Below, in pieces: positions 1-8,171 of a DNA stretch of 64,000 bases (position 1 is its first letter; each line of letters starts with the position of its first letter). Below the pieces are notes generated by a model. It was not told where the DNA came from. It saw only the letters and a list, made by a program, of their open reading frames with translations, and searched no databases. Source of the stretch: Streptomyces mesophilus (lineage in GTDB: Bacteria > Actinomycetota > Actinomycetes > Streptomycetales > Streptomycetaceae); assembly GCF_011044995.1 (NCBI RefSeq), contig NZ_JAAKZW010000012.1:1-64000 (forward strand), given 5' to 3'. Made by a program: the position numbers and the translations under genes.

Positions 1-14
1 TGTATAAGAGACAG
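1..14. other. Tn5/Nextera mosaic-end adapter remnant
   Basis: The first bases, TGTATAAGAGACAG, are the 3' part of the Tn5 mosaic end used in Nextera libraries. This is untrimmed adapter at a contig end, not genomic sequence. Genome sequence begins at about position 15. Confidence 0.9.
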
Positions 15-147
15 CCCAGTTCCGGGAAGGGGCGGGTAGGGGAAACGGCCCGCCGCAGGCGCCCCACCCGCAGCAGAAAACCCGCCCAGACCCGAGCACC
101 CCCACGCACCCCGCATCATGGGATGCGAACGAAAGGAGGGCCGTCGC

Positions 148-402
148 ATGGCAAACGGCACGATCCGCTACTGGGCCGCCGCCAAATCCGCCGCCGGCCT
201 CGCAGAGGAGCCCTACGACGCCGAGACCCTCGCCGAGGCCCTCGACGCGGCCCGGGTCCGACACCCCGGCGAACTCGTCCGCGTCCTGCAGCGATGCTCG
301 TTCCTCATCGACGGCGACCCCGTGGGTACCCGAGGACATGAGACCGTACGCCTTGCCGAGGGCGGCACGGTCGAGGTGCTCCCGCCGTTCGCAGGAGGGT
401 GA
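148..402 (+). CDS. MoaD/ThiS family sulfur-carrier protein
   Basis: An 84-residue protein of the beta-grasp MoaD/ThiS family. Such proteins carry a thiocarboxylate on their C-terminal Gly-Gly as sulfur donor for molybdopterin, thiamine or other cofactors. The sequence ends in PPFAGG, the expected di-glycine tail, and the length is typical. The ATG at 148 is preferred over an in-frame ATG at 118 because GAAAGGAGG lies 5-7 bases before it. No moeB-like activating enzyme or moaE is adjacent, so the pathway cannot be assigned. It is followed 11 bases later by a membrane-protein gene, possibly co-transcribed. Confidence 0.85.
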   Translation: MANGTIRYWAAAKSAAGLAEEPYDAETLAEALDAARVRHPGELVRVLQRCSFLIDGDPVGTRGHETVRLAEGGTVEVLPPFAGG

Positions 403-412
403 CCCGTACACG

Positions 413-1696
413 ATGAACGACCAGAACCAGCAGGGTTCGTACGACCCGTACGGGCAGCAGCAGCAACCGCAGCAGCCCGACCCGCAGTGGCCCTCGGACA
501 CGGGCACGCCCGGTTACGACGAGGCGCCGCACACCCAGCGCTGGCAGGGCCAGACCTGGGAGACCCAGGCGCACCCGCACACCCAGGCCCCCGCGGCGGA
601 CACCGCGTATCTGCCGCCGCAGAACTACGGCGCGGGCCCGCTGCCGCCGGAGGCCCCGTACCCCCAGCAGCAGTACCCGCAGCAGGGCACCGACCCGTAC
701 GCGGCCCAGTACGGCGAGCCGCAGCCCGCGTACTCCGCGGACCAGGCGTCCGCACACCCCGCCGACCAGGGGACCGCGTACCCCTACGACGAGCGCGCCG
801 CCGACGCGTACGCCTACAGTGCGGCGCCTGCGGAGCCGGCCGCGCAGCAGCACCAGCAGACGTACACCCCGGCCCCCGCCGAGCCGGCTCCCGTAGGCGG
901 GCCCGCCTACGGGCCCGCCACGGTCGTGGGCAATCAGCGGATCACCGACGCCCAGCGGGCCCGCGCCGAAGGGCGTTCGCCGATCATCGCGCCGGGCATC
1001 CAGCCCGCCGGGATCACCGCGGGGATCGGTCTGCTGCTCGCGGGCGGCGCGGCCATCGGCCCGTACGCCCTGCTCGTCCCGCTGCTCGTCCTCCAGGCGC
1101 TGACCGCGGCCGGCTGGTTCCGGCTCAACGGGATGTGGCCCGCGCGCCAGGGCATCGCCCTCGCCTTCGCGGGCGCGCTCGCCGCGGACCTCGTGCTGCT
1201 CACGACCGGCCGTGAGCACGCGCCCGCCGCGATCATCGGCACGCTCGGCGTCTGGGTGCTGCTCACGCTGGTGCTCCAGCTGCGTTCCCGCGCGGACGCC
1301 GACGACCGCATGCAGGGCCTGATGGCCACAGTCGCCTCGGCCGCGCTCGCGATCATCGCGGCCGGTTTCCTCGGTGCCTCCTCCGACGCCGCGACGGTCG
1401 GCGCGCTCGCGGCCGCGGCCGCCACGCTCGCCCGCGCGCTGCCGCTGCCGTCGGTCGCCTCCGTGGTGGTCGCGCTGCTCGCGGCGGCCGGTGCGGGCAT
1501 CGCGGCCGGCGGCATGACCGGTCTCGGCTCCGGCGGGGCGCTGCTCGGGTTCGGTGCCGGTGTCTGTGCGCTGATCGGTCTGCGCGTGGCCAGCTACGAC
1601 TACCCGTCGCGCTTCGTGCACATGACGGCCGGCGTCGCGCTGCCGCTCGCCGCGGCCGCGCCCGCGGTGTATCTCCTGGGGCGCGCGATCGGCTGA
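413..1696 (+). CDS. Multi-pass membrane protein with Q/P/Y-rich cytoplasmic N-terminus
   Basis: A 427-residue protein of unknown function. The first ~165 residues are low complexity, rich in Gln, Pro, Tyr and Ala. A conserved-looking stretch with the motif NQRITDAQRARAEG follows, and then about nine hydrophobic segments (from GITAGIGLLLAGGAA to the end) separated by short loops. The ATG at 413 follows GGAGGG by 14 bases; earlier in-frame starts would overlap the MoaD gene. A strong terminator follows immediately. Streptomyces carries many such Q/P/Y-tailed membrane proteins and I cannot name a function. Confidence 0.8.
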   Translation: MNDQNQQGSYDPYGQQQQPQQPDPQWPSDTGTPGYDEAPHTQRWQGQTWETQAHPHTQAPAADTAYLPPQNYGAGPLPPEAPYPQQQYPQQGTDPYAAQYGEPQPAYSADQASAHPADQGTAYPYDERAADAYAYSAAPAEPAAQQHQQTYTPAPAEPAPVGGPAYGPATVVGNQRITDAQRARAEGRSPIIAPGIQPAGITAGIGLLLAGGAAIGPYALLVPLLVLQALTAAGWFRLNGMWPARQGIALAFAGALAADLVLLTTGREHAPAAIIGTLGVWVLLTLVLQLRSRADADDRMQGLMATVASAALAIIAAGFLGASSDAATVGALAAAAATLARALPLPSVASVVVALLAAAGAGIAAGGMTGLGSGGALLGFGAGVCALIGLRVASYDYPSRFVHMTAGVALPLAAAAPAVYLLGRAIG

Positions 1697-1710
1697 CCGT
1701 CTCGGCCCGT

Positions 1711-1760
1711 ACGGCGCCGGGGTGGCCCCTCCTGTCAGGGAGGGGCCACCCCGGCGCCGT
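1711..1760. terminator. Strong stem-loop terminator
   Basis: A perfect 22-bp inverted repeat with a 6-base loop lies 14 bases after the stop codon at 1696. There is no long T-run, as is common in Streptomyces. Confidence 0.85.
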
Positions 1761-1855
1761 TGTCACAGCTGTTCGACAAGATCTCGAGTGTTCGACGTAG
1801 CCCCGGGGGACACGGTTAGGCTCCCCGCAAAGACACCTGAGGTGGGGGCTACACC

Positions 1856-2590
1856 GTGCGCGGACTGCGAATACTCCTGATCATCGCCGTGATCCTGGGC
1901 GGACTCTTCGTCGTGGCCGACCGCATCGCCGTGGGCTTCGCCGAGGACGAGGCGGCGGACAAGATACGCGTCAGCGAGGGCCTGGCCGAGAAGCCGGACG
2001 TCTCCATCAACGGCTTCCCCTTCCTGACCCAGCTCGCCGGCGGCAAGCTCGACGACGTCTCGATCGGCATCGACGACTACGAGGCCCCCGCCGAGGACGG
2101 CAAGAAGATCCGTATCGCCGAGCTGGACGCCACGATGCGCGGCGTCGAGTTCTCCGACAGCTACAGCTCGGCCACCGCCGACAGCGCCGACGGCTCCGCG
2201 CTCATCGCGTACGACGAACTCCTGAAGGCCGCGAAGGTCGAGGCCGCGCAGGTCGCTCCCGGGATGACGGCCAAGGTCGTGGGCCTCTCCGCGGCCGACA
2301 ACGGCAAGATCAAGGTGGCCATCGAGGTCACCGCGTTCGGCAAGAAGCTCCCGCCGATCGGTGTGACCAGCACGGTCACCGTCGAGGACGGCAACACGGT
2401 CTACGTCCACGCCGACGCGATGCCCAAGCTGGCCGGCGTCTCCGTCGCGGACCGCAAGATGCGCGAGATCACCGACTTCAAGCAGAAGATCGACGGGCTG
2501 CCCGCGGGCATCGACCTCAAGTCGGTCCGGTCGGCCGAGGAGGGTGTGGAGATCGCGGTCACCGGCACCAAGGTCAAGCTGGTCGGCTGA
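1856..2590 (+). CDS. DUF2993 (LmeA-like) secreted/anchored lipid-binding protein
   Basis: A 244-residue protein with an N-terminal signal anchor (RGLRILLIIAVILGGLFVVADRIA) followed by an extracytoplasmic DUF2993 domain. The motif SINGFPFLTQLAGGKLDDV and the alternating beta-strand pattern match LmeA-type proteins of actinobacteria, which bind envelope lipids. The GTG start at 1856 is preceded by GGTGGGGG, and a candidate -10 (TAGGCT) lies at about 1817. It is monocistronic, followed by a short tandem repeat and the leader peptide of the sulfurtransferase. Confidence 0.85.
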   Translation: MRGLRILLIIAVILGGLFVVADRIAVGFAEDEAADKIRVSEGLAEKPDVSINGFPFLTQLAGGKLDDVSIGIDDYEAPAEDGKKIRIAELDATMRGVEFSDSYSSATADSADGSALIAYDELLKAAKVEAAQVAPGMTAKVVGLSAADNGKIKVAIEVTAFGKKLPPIGVTSTVTVEDGNTVYVHADAMPKLAGVSVADRKMREITDFKQKIDGLPAGIDLKSVRSAEEGVEIAVTGTKVKLVG

Positions 2591-2591
2591 G

Positions 2592-2624
2592 GCATCTCGC
2601 ACGCATCGCGCACGCATCTCGCAC
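2592..2624 (+). repeat. Three 11-bp tandem repeats
   Basis: Three consecutive copies of GCATCTCGCAC (the middle copy has one change) directly follow the DUF2993 stop codon. No function is apparent. Confidence 0.7.
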
Positions 2625-2790
2625 TGCGAGACAAACCCGTCCATCCGTACGGTGTGACGGGCACGACACCCGCCTCCGCCCCCCGTCGAACCCGGCCTCA
2701 GGCCCTCCCGATCCCGACATGCGGACGATCGCGTATCAAAATACGGACGACCGGTGACACGGCGACCGATACGTCCCTACGATCGGGCCC

Positions 2791-2874
2791 ATGAAGCAAC
2801 AGGCGGCGGATTTCACGAAGCGGCGGGCAGTGGACCTGTGCCGCGTCGCCGCCATGCTCTGTCGCACCGCCTGA
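2791..2874 (+). CDS. Cysteine-containing leader peptide (regulatory uORF)
   Basis: A 27-codon ORF too short for standard gene calling. It starts MKQQAADFTKRRAVDL and ends CRVAAMLCRTA, with Cys at positions 17 and 24. Peptides of this form are known in Streptomyces as putative leader peptides ahead of sulfur-metabolism genes, analogous to the Cys-responsive uORFs of mycobacteria. A -10 hexamer TACGAT (2778-2783) ends 7 bases before the ATG, so translation is probably leaderless. The sulfurtransferase gene starts 150 bases downstream. The region between holds two small hairpins (2926-2940 and 2941-2951) that could take part in attenuation; that mechanism is inferred. Confidence 0.8.
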   Translation: MKQQAADFTKRRAVDLCRVAAMLCRTA

Positions 2875-3024
2875 GCGGGCATCCGGCCTGTCCGGCCGCC
2901 GACCCCCGCTTTCCCCGGACCTCTTGAGCCGTCACGGCTCGGGGTCACCCCGTGCCCGTGCGCGCACCCCGTTTTCGCATGCCTTGCCGCATCCCTGCCG
3001 TAACTGCCCCGGAGGAGACAGCAC

Positions 3025-3861
3025 ATGAGCCGCAATGACGTCCTGGTGGACGCCGACTGGGTCGAGGCCAACCTCGACAACCCCAAGGTCGCCATCGTCG
3101 AGGTCGACGAGGACGCCTCGGCGTACGACAAGAACCACATCAAGAACGCCGTCAAGATCGACTGGAAGCAGGACCTTCAGGACCCGGTCCGCCGCGACTT
3201 CGTCGACCAGGCCGGCTTCGAGAAGCTGCTCTCCGAGCGCGGTATCGCCAACGACGACACGGTCGTCCTCTACGGCGGCAACAACAACTGGTTCGCCTCG
3301 TACGCCTACTGGTACTTCAAGCTCTACGGTCACCAGGACGTGAAGCTCCTCGACGGCGGCCGCAAGAAGTGGGAGCTCGACTCCCGCGACCTGGTCACCG
3401 AGATCGCCGCGCGCCCGGCGACCGAGTACAAGGCCAAGGCCCAGAACACCGCGATCCGCGCCTTCCGCGACGACGTCGTAAGCGCGATCGGCACCCAGAA
3501 CCTGGTCGACGTGCGCTCGCCCGACGAGTTCAGCGGCAAGCTGCTCGCCCCGGCGCACCTTCCGCAGGAGCAGTCGCAGCGCCCCGGCCACGTGCCGAGC
3601 GCCCGCAACATCCCGTGGTCCAAGAACGCCAACGACGACGGCACCTTCAAGTCGGACGACGAGCTCAAGAAGCTCTACGCCGACGAGCAGGTCGACCTCG
3701 CCACGGACACCATCGCGTACTGCCGTATCGGCGAGCGCTCGGCCCTGACCTGGTTCGTCCTGCACGAGCTGCTCGGTGTCGAGAACGTCAAGAACTACGA
3801 CGGCTCCTGGACCGAGTACGGCTCCCTCGTCGGCGTGCCGATCGAGCTCGGCTCCAACTGA
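3025..3861 (+). CDS. Thiosulfate sulfurtransferase (two-domain rhodanese)
   Basis: A 278-residue SseA/CysA-type rhodanese that transfers a sulfane sulfur from thiosulfate through a catalytic Cys to cyanide or other thiophilic acceptors in the cytoplasm. There are two rhodanese domains: an inactive N-terminal one (about 1-140) and a C-terminal one with the active loop CRIGERS, catalytic Cys233. Length is normal for the family. RBS GGAGGAG lies 9 bases before the ATG. The upstream Cys-containing leader peptide suggests control by cysteine supply, and DUF1416 follows 35 bases later, a pairing conserved in actinobacteria. Confidence 0.93.
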   Translation: MSRNDVLVDADWVEANLDNPKVAIVEVDEDASAYDKNHIKNAVKIDWKQDLQDPVRRDFVDQAGFEKLLSERGIANDDTVVLYGGNNNWFASYAYWYFKLYGHQDVKLLDGGRKKWELDSRDLVTEIAARPATEYKAKAQNTAIRAFRDDVVSAIGTQNLVDVRSPDEFSGKLLAPAHLPQEQSQRPGHVPSARNIPWSKNANDDGTFKSDDELKKLYADEQVDLATDTIAYCRIGERSALTWFVLHELLGVENVKNYDGSWTEYGSLVGVPIELGSN

Positions 3862-3896
3862 CCTTCCGCTGACCTTCCTTCGAAAGGATTCGACCT

Positions 3897-4184
3897 ATGT
3901 GTGGAGCGCAGGCCGGCGGCCCCGACGCCTCGACGATCAAGCCCGGTGAGACCACCATCCAGGGCCAGGTGACCCGCGACGGCGAGCCCGTCACGGGGTA
4001 CGTGCGACTGCTCGACTCGACCGGTGAGTTCACCGCCGAGGTGCCCACCTCGGCGACCGGGCAGTTCCGGTTCTACGCGGCCGAGGGCACGTGGACGCTG
4101 CGGGCACTCGTGCCCGGCGGCACCGCGGACCGCACGGTGGTCGCGCAGACCGGCGGCCTCGCCGAGGTCGCGATCGCGGTCTGA
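3897..4184 (+). CDS. DUF1416 domain protein
   Basis: A 95-residue protein spanning one DUF1416 domain. It begins MCGAQAGGPDAS and has a transthyretin/SdrD-like beta pattern (GQVTRDGEPVTGYVRLLDSTGEFTAEV). An AAAGGATT ribosome site precedes the ATG. It lies directly behind the rhodanese gene and the two are almost always neighbours in Streptomyces, which suggests a shared role in sulfur transfer. The biochemical function is unknown. Confidence 0.9.
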   Translation: MCGAQAGGPDASTIKPGETTIQGQVTRDGEPVTGYVRLLDSTGEFTAEVPTSATGQFRFYAAEGTWTLRALVPGGTADRTVVAQTGGLAEVAIAV

Positions 4185-4332
4185 GCACCGCAACGACGGC
4201 GGCCCGTACACCGCCTCGCATACGGCCGGAGGGCCGCACCCCTGGGGGTTGGACGCTTACCAGGCAACGGGTGCGGTCCTCCGGCTTTTCGCCATACGGC
4301 GCTGCGCGGTGCGTTCGGCCTACGCTGGAGGT

Positions 4333-4596
4333 ATGTACGCGCGAAGGCGGCACGTCTACTTCGCCATGATGGGGCTGTGCATCGGCCTCTTCGTGCTGGC
4401 GTGGGCCGTCGTCCGGTTGTGGTCGGTCCCGGTCGCGGTCGGGATGTGCGTGGTCGCCATGGTGATCCCGCCGGTCGCCGCGATCGTCGCCAACCGGCGC
4501 GGTCCGGAGGACCGGTGGTGGGACGACCCGTCAGGGGACTCCAAGTCCGACGACTGGTGGGACGAGCTGGACGGCAAGCGCAAGCCGCCCCCGTAG
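4333..4596 (+). CDS. DUF3099 small membrane protein
   Basis: An 87-residue protein with two adjacent hydrophobic segments (residues ~8-28 and 32-52) and an acidic Trp-rich tail (DRWWDDP, DDWWDEL). This matches DUF3099. The ATG at 4333 is preceded by CTGGAGG. Function unknown; it appears monocistronic and converges on the next gene. Confidence 0.85.
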   Translation: MYARRRHVYFAMMGLCIGLFVLAWAVVRLWSVPVAVGMCVVAMVIPPVAAIVANRRGPEDRWWDDPSGDSKSDDWWDELDGKRKPPP

Positions 4597-4605
4597 ACGG
4601 GTGCC

Positions 4606-5031
4606 TCACGCCTCGCAGTGAGCCGCCAGCCCCGCCAGAATCATCTCGCTGCCCTCGCGCGCCTGGTCGTGGCCCTCCTTCGTGGCGACGGTCTGGTTGA
4701 TCGTGGCCTTCGTACCGGTGCCGGACTCCGCGAAGACGACCTCCATGACCTCGGCCGGCTGGCCCGGCACATCCATCGTCACCACGAGCCGCTCGCCCTC
4801 CACGACCTCGCGGAACTCACCGGTCAGCGGGAACTGCCCGCCGTCCGGCATCCCGAGCGTCGCCTTCCACGGCCCGCCCGGCCGTACGTCGATCTCCACC
4901 GTGCCCTCCACGGCCCCGAACCAGGCCGGCCATTCGGCCGCGGTCGTGTAGGCCTGCCAGACGCGGGACACCGGGGCGGCGATCTCGCGGGAGACGGAGT
5001 AGGAGTAACCGGCGGTGTTCTGCTCGCTCAT
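4606..5031 (-). CDS. SRPBCC/AHSA1-type START-fold protein
   Basis: A 141-residue polyketide-cyclase/AHSA1-type START-fold protein, which forms a hydrophobic cavity for small ligands. Supporting sequence: SVSREIAAPVSRVWQAYTTAAEWPAWFG near the N-terminus and an amphipathic C-terminal helix (AREGSEMILAGLAAHCEA). The ATG at 5031 (MSEQNTAGYSY) is chosen because a GAGAGG lies 9 bases upstream. An in-frame ATG at 5151 would add 40 uncharacteristic residues. The ligand is unknown. Confidence 0.85.
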   Translation of the reverse strand: MSEQNTAGYSYSVSREIAAPVSRVWQAYTTAAEWPAWFGAVEGTVEIDVRPGGPWKATLGMPDGGQFPLTGEFREVVEGERLVVTMDVPGQPAEVMEVVFAESGTGTKATINQTVATKEGHDQAREGSEMILAGLAAHCEA

Positions 5032-5352
5032 GGTCGTATGCCTCTCATCGGTGGTGCTCCGGTCGGCGCGGTCCAAGTGGCCGCTGCTTACGGGGTGTTG
5101 ACGGACGGGGGCGCGAGAACTCATCGCAGATCCTGATGTGACCTGGGTCACTGGATGTATGCCCGTCGGGTCCGGTTGGCGGGCGTGTGCCCCGGTGGCG
5201 GAGGGTGCGATGCGTTCTGCGGTGATGTGGTTCCTTGCAGGTCAGGTGGTGTCCTAACCGTTATCGGGAGACGTACAACTCCCGGTGATTCCCGTGGGTC
5301 TTCTGGGCGCGCCGATACGGAATCGGCGAGTCCTAGGAGTCCTGGGGGGACC

Positions 5353-6174
5353 GTGGAACCAGCAGCACCGCCGATGCCGGAGTTCCGGCCGGCGACCGAC
5401 GAGTCGCCACCGACACCGCCTCAGGCGCAGCCGCCCGAGGTGCCCGATGCGCCCGCGCGCCCGAAGCGCCGGCGCGGCCGGACGACCGCGCTGATCTTCG
5501 CCGCCGCGTTGCTCGGCGTCGCGGGCGGCACGGCCGTCGGCTACACCGTCCAGGCGGAGCGCAAGCCGACGCCGCTGCCGGCGCTGAGCCAGCAGGACCT
5601 GGCGTACCCGGAGAAGTCCTCGGCGACGGCCAAGGATGCGGGGGGCAGGCACAAGGCGGACGGGGATCTGCGGAAGCTGCTGTTGCCGCGGCCGTCAGGG
5701 TACCGGGACGCGTCGTTTGCGACCTTCGAGGGCGGGACGCTCTCGGATGACGGCTGGATGACGGTGCGGAGCTACATCCGGGAGTTCGAAGAGCCGCCGC
5801 GGATGCTCGAGCACCTCAACAGCATCGGTGTGCGCAGGATCGCCGCCGCCGACTGGGAGCGGGGCTCGCGGTTCGTCGCCATCCGGCTGGTCCAGTTCGG
5901 CAAGGACGGGGTCGCCGGGGCCGTCGAGAACGCCGCGGACCGGATGTACTACCTGGAAACCGACGGCACCGACCGCGGTGAGTTCCGCGGGAGCGTGGAC
6001 GGCAGGTGGGCTCAGATGCCCGTGGAACGGGAAGCTGGCTACCTGCCCGTGTATCACGCGCAGGCCGCCGCCTTCCGCGGTGACGTCATGGTCGAAGTGC
6101 ACATCTTCGACACGAAGCCCGTCAGCAAGAAGGACATCCGCTCGTTCGCGGAGCGGCAGGTGGGACGACTGTGA
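5353..6174 (+). CDS. Membrane-anchored protein, paralogue 1 of 3
   Basis: About 273 residues with a Pro/Glu-rich cytoplasmic N-terminus, an RPKRRRGR stop-transfer cluster, one transmembrane helix (ALIFAAALLGVAGGTAVGY) and an exported domain containing LRKLLLPRPSGY. The GTG at 5353 is supported by an AGGAG about 13 bases upstream; the frame is open back to 5155 but that stretch lacks coding character. Its stop overlaps the next GTG by 4 bases. It is homologous to the next two genes in the LLLPxPxGY motif and, with paralogue 2, in the C-terminal PV/M-x-K-x-DI motif. Function unknown. Confidence 0.75.
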   Translation: MEPAAPPMPEFRPATDESPPTPPQAQPPEVPDAPARPKRRRGRTTALIFAAALLGVAGGTAVGYTVQAERKPTPLPALSQQDLAYPEKSSATAKDAGGRHKADGDLRKLLLPRPSGYRDASFATFEGGTLSDDGWMTVRSYIREFEEPPRMLEHLNSIGVRRIAAADWERGSRFVAIRLVQFGKDGVAGAVENAADRMYYLETDGTDRGEFRGSVDGRWAQMPVEREAGYLPVYHAQAAAFRGDVMVEVHIFDTKPVSKKDIRSFAERQVGRL

Positions 6175-7034
6175 ACGACGTACCGCACAATGAGGCCGCG
6201 CAGGGTGCTCCTCAGGCCCCGGCGCCTGCGGAGCCCCTGGGATTCGGCGCGCCTGACGCCCTGGCCTCGGGCCCTGAGCACCCCGAGCGTTCGGCGCGCT
6301 CGCCGCGAGCGCGCCGGATCGCCGCCGTGGTGCTGCCCGTGGTCCTCGTGCTCGGAAGCGCCGGCGGTGCCGGGTTCTACGTCAAGTCGACGGTGGACAA
6401 GGCCGATACGACCGTCACCACCACACACTGGGGCAAGCACGAAGAAGGCAGCGACCCGGCCGGCGACGCCCACCGGGGGCGCCACGACACCGAACTGTCC
6501 AAGTTGCTGCTGCCCGTGCCCGAGGGGTACCACCTCGGTCCGGACGTCGACGAGAACGGCAACGACACTTCGCTGTCGGGCAAGCAGGCCACCGCGCAGC
6601 TCAAGGCGACCGGTCGGGGTCTCACCGGCAAGCAGCGCCGGGAGTTCAACGAGCGGATGGAGAAGTTCGGCGTGCAGGGTGTGGCCGGCCGCTCGTATGT
6701 CGACGAGCAGTCCGGCCTCGTCGTGGAGACCACGGTCATCAAGGCGAAGGACCGCAAGGCGTTGAGGGATCTCCAATCCTTCATGACCTCACTGACCATG
6801 GAGGTCCCCGGCGCCAAGAAGGGCCCGAAGATCGAGGGGCACCCCAAGGCCAAGTGCACCTTGTTGCCCGCGGAGAAGGGCGTGGAGGTGGACGACATGT
6901 TCTGCAGCGCGCAGGTCGGTGACGCCTTCGTCAGCGTGTACGTGTACGGCCCGAAGCCGATGAACAAGTCCGACATCGCGGGCTTTCTGAAGAAGCAGCT
7001 CGACCACGTCAAGTCGCCGGGGGAGTACGTATGA
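6171..7034 (+). CDS. Membrane-anchored protein, paralogue 2 of 3
   Basis: 287 residues: Ala/Pro-rich N-terminus, basic SPRARR, one transmembrane helix (IAAVVLPVVLVLGSAGGAGF) and an exported domain with LSKLLLPVPEGYHLGP. Its ending, VYVYGPKPMNKSDIAGFLKKQL, resembles the first paralogue. Two Cys in the exported part (in AKCTLLP and MFCSAQ) may form a disulfide. The GTG start overlaps the preceding stop (GTGA) and its own stop overlaps the next start (ATGA), so the three proteins are translationally coupled and likely made together. Confidence 0.8.
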   Translation: MNDVPHNEAAQGAPQAPAPAEPLGFGAPDALASGPEHPERSARSPRARRIAAVVLPVVLVLGSAGGAGFYVKSTVDKADTTVTTTHWGKHEEGSDPAGDAHRGRHDTELSKLLLPVPEGYHLGPDVDENGNDTSLSGKQATAQLKATGRGLTGKQRREFNERMEKFGVQGVAGRSYVDEQSGLVVETTVIKAKDRKALRDLQSFMTSLTMEVPGAKKGPKIEGHPKAKCTLLPAEKGVEVDDMFCSAQVGDAFVSVYVYGPKPMNKSDIAGFLKKQLDHVKSPGEYV

Positions 7035-7912
7035 CCGACCAGCAGCTGACCCCGGGCGCCCCCGGGCAGCCGGGCATCCCGGCACAGCAGTCCTGGGGCG
7101 GTGTCACCCAGGTCGAGCCCGAGGGCCCGGCCACCTGGGTGCAGCCCCCGCCTCCGAAGCCCTCGCTCAAGGACCGGCGCGTCCTGCGCGCCGTGGCCCG
7201 CTGGACGCTGGCCGTCCTTGTCTGCGGCGGGCTCGGTGCCGGCTCCGCGTACGCCATCACCACGATGGAGCGCACCGACGTGCCGGGTCTCGCGACCCAG
7301 TCGGACGGCCGCTGGGAGTACCCGGAACTGAAACTCCCCGCGCTGCCGGCCGGGAAGCCGCAGCCCTTCGGCGAGGCCAACCCGGGCGAGATCCACCACG
7401 CCGCGCTCACCGAGCTGTTGCTGCCCGCGCCGGCCGGTGCGAAGGGCGACACGGGAGCGAAGGCGGTCAAGAGCAGCGAGTTCGCCGAGCAGTACGTGAA
7501 GGAGGAGCGCACCGACATCGTGAACGGTCTGCGCGACTTCGGTGCGCGCGAGATCGTGGCCCGCTCCTGGACCGCCCCCAACGGCACCGAGAGTCGGATC
7601 TACCTGGTGCGCTTCCCCTCGGTCGGCTACAAGGACGCCTTCATGGACACGATCCTGGCGCCGGGCGGCGATGTGGGCGCCAACCTGGAAGGGGTCGGCT
7701 CGACCGCGATCGACGAGCGGTGGGAGAACCCGCGCGAAGGCTGGAACACCGAGCACTACGTGTACGAGACCAATGAGGAGGGCGACGGCCGCGTCGCCTA
7801 CCTCGCCTCGGGCGACACCCTCGGTCTGGTCGTCCAGTCCCACAAGGGCCGCGGCGCCGACCGCACCCCCTTCCACCAGAGCGTCGTCCTGCAGACCCAG
7901 CTCCTGAGCTGA
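7031..7912 (+). CDS. Membrane-anchored protein, paralogue 3 of 3
   Basis: 293 residues: Pro/Gln-rich N-terminus, transmembrane helix WTLAVLVCGGLGAGSAYAI and an exported domain with LTELLLPAPAGAKGD. It is the most divergent of the three; the C-terminal DI motif is not obvious and it ends in a QTQLLS tail. It is coupled to paralogue 2 by an ATGA overlap and followed by a terminator. No known domain is recognised. An envelope or surface role is inferred only from topology. Confidence 0.8.
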   Translation: MTDQQLTPGAPGQPGIPAQQSWGGVTQVEPEGPATWVQPPPPKPSLKDRRVLRAVARWTLAVLVCGGLGAGSAYAITTMERTDVPGLATQSDGRWEYPELKLPALPAGKPQPFGEANPGEIHHAALTELLLPAPAGAKGDTGAKAVKSSEFAEQYVKEERTDIVNGLRDFGAREIVARSWTAPNGTESRIYLVRFPSVGYKDAFMDTILAPGGDVGANLEGVGSTAIDERWENPREGWNTEHYVYETNEEGDGRVAYLASGDTLGLVVQSHKGRGADRTPFHQSVVLQTQLLS

Positions 7913-7946
7913 GCCGGGCCCCGAAGGGCCCACCTCACAGCGACCC

Positions 7947-7977
7947 CCGGGCCCCAGCCGACTAAGCTGGGGCCCGG
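7947..7977. terminator. Stem-loop terminator
   Basis: A perfect 12-bp stem with a 7-base loop after the three-gene operon. The loop and 3' arm also contain TAAGCT (7963-7968), a plausible -10 for the small gene that follows. Confidence 0.75.
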
Positions 7978-8013
7978 CCCGTACCTGCCCACAGCTCACA
8001 AGGAGCACCCGCC

Positions 8014-8115
8014 GTGCTTGAGGCATTCTTCTCAGCCCTGCTCGTTCTGGTCTGCGTCGGCGTTCTCGCCTTCGCCGGACTGACCGTGAAGAAGCTGTAC
8101 CAGGGTCAGCGCTGA
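8014..8115 (+). CDS. 33-residue single-pass membrane peptide
   Basis: A GTG-started ORF of 33 codons encoding MLEAFFSALLVLVCVGVLAF, then AGLTVKKLYQGQR. It is one hydrophobic helix with a short basic tail. AAGGAG lies 8 bases before the start, so translation is well supported despite the size. Too short for normal ORF calling. No function is known; similar tiny membrane peptides are found beside nitrobindin-like genes in Streptomyces, as I recall. Confidence 0.75.
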   Translation: MLEAFFSALLVLVCVGVLAFAGLTVKKLYQGQR

Positions 8116-8171
8116 CGCCCGTACGCGCCGGCCGCCCGTACATCCCGTACGCCCCGTACTGAGAGCAACTG

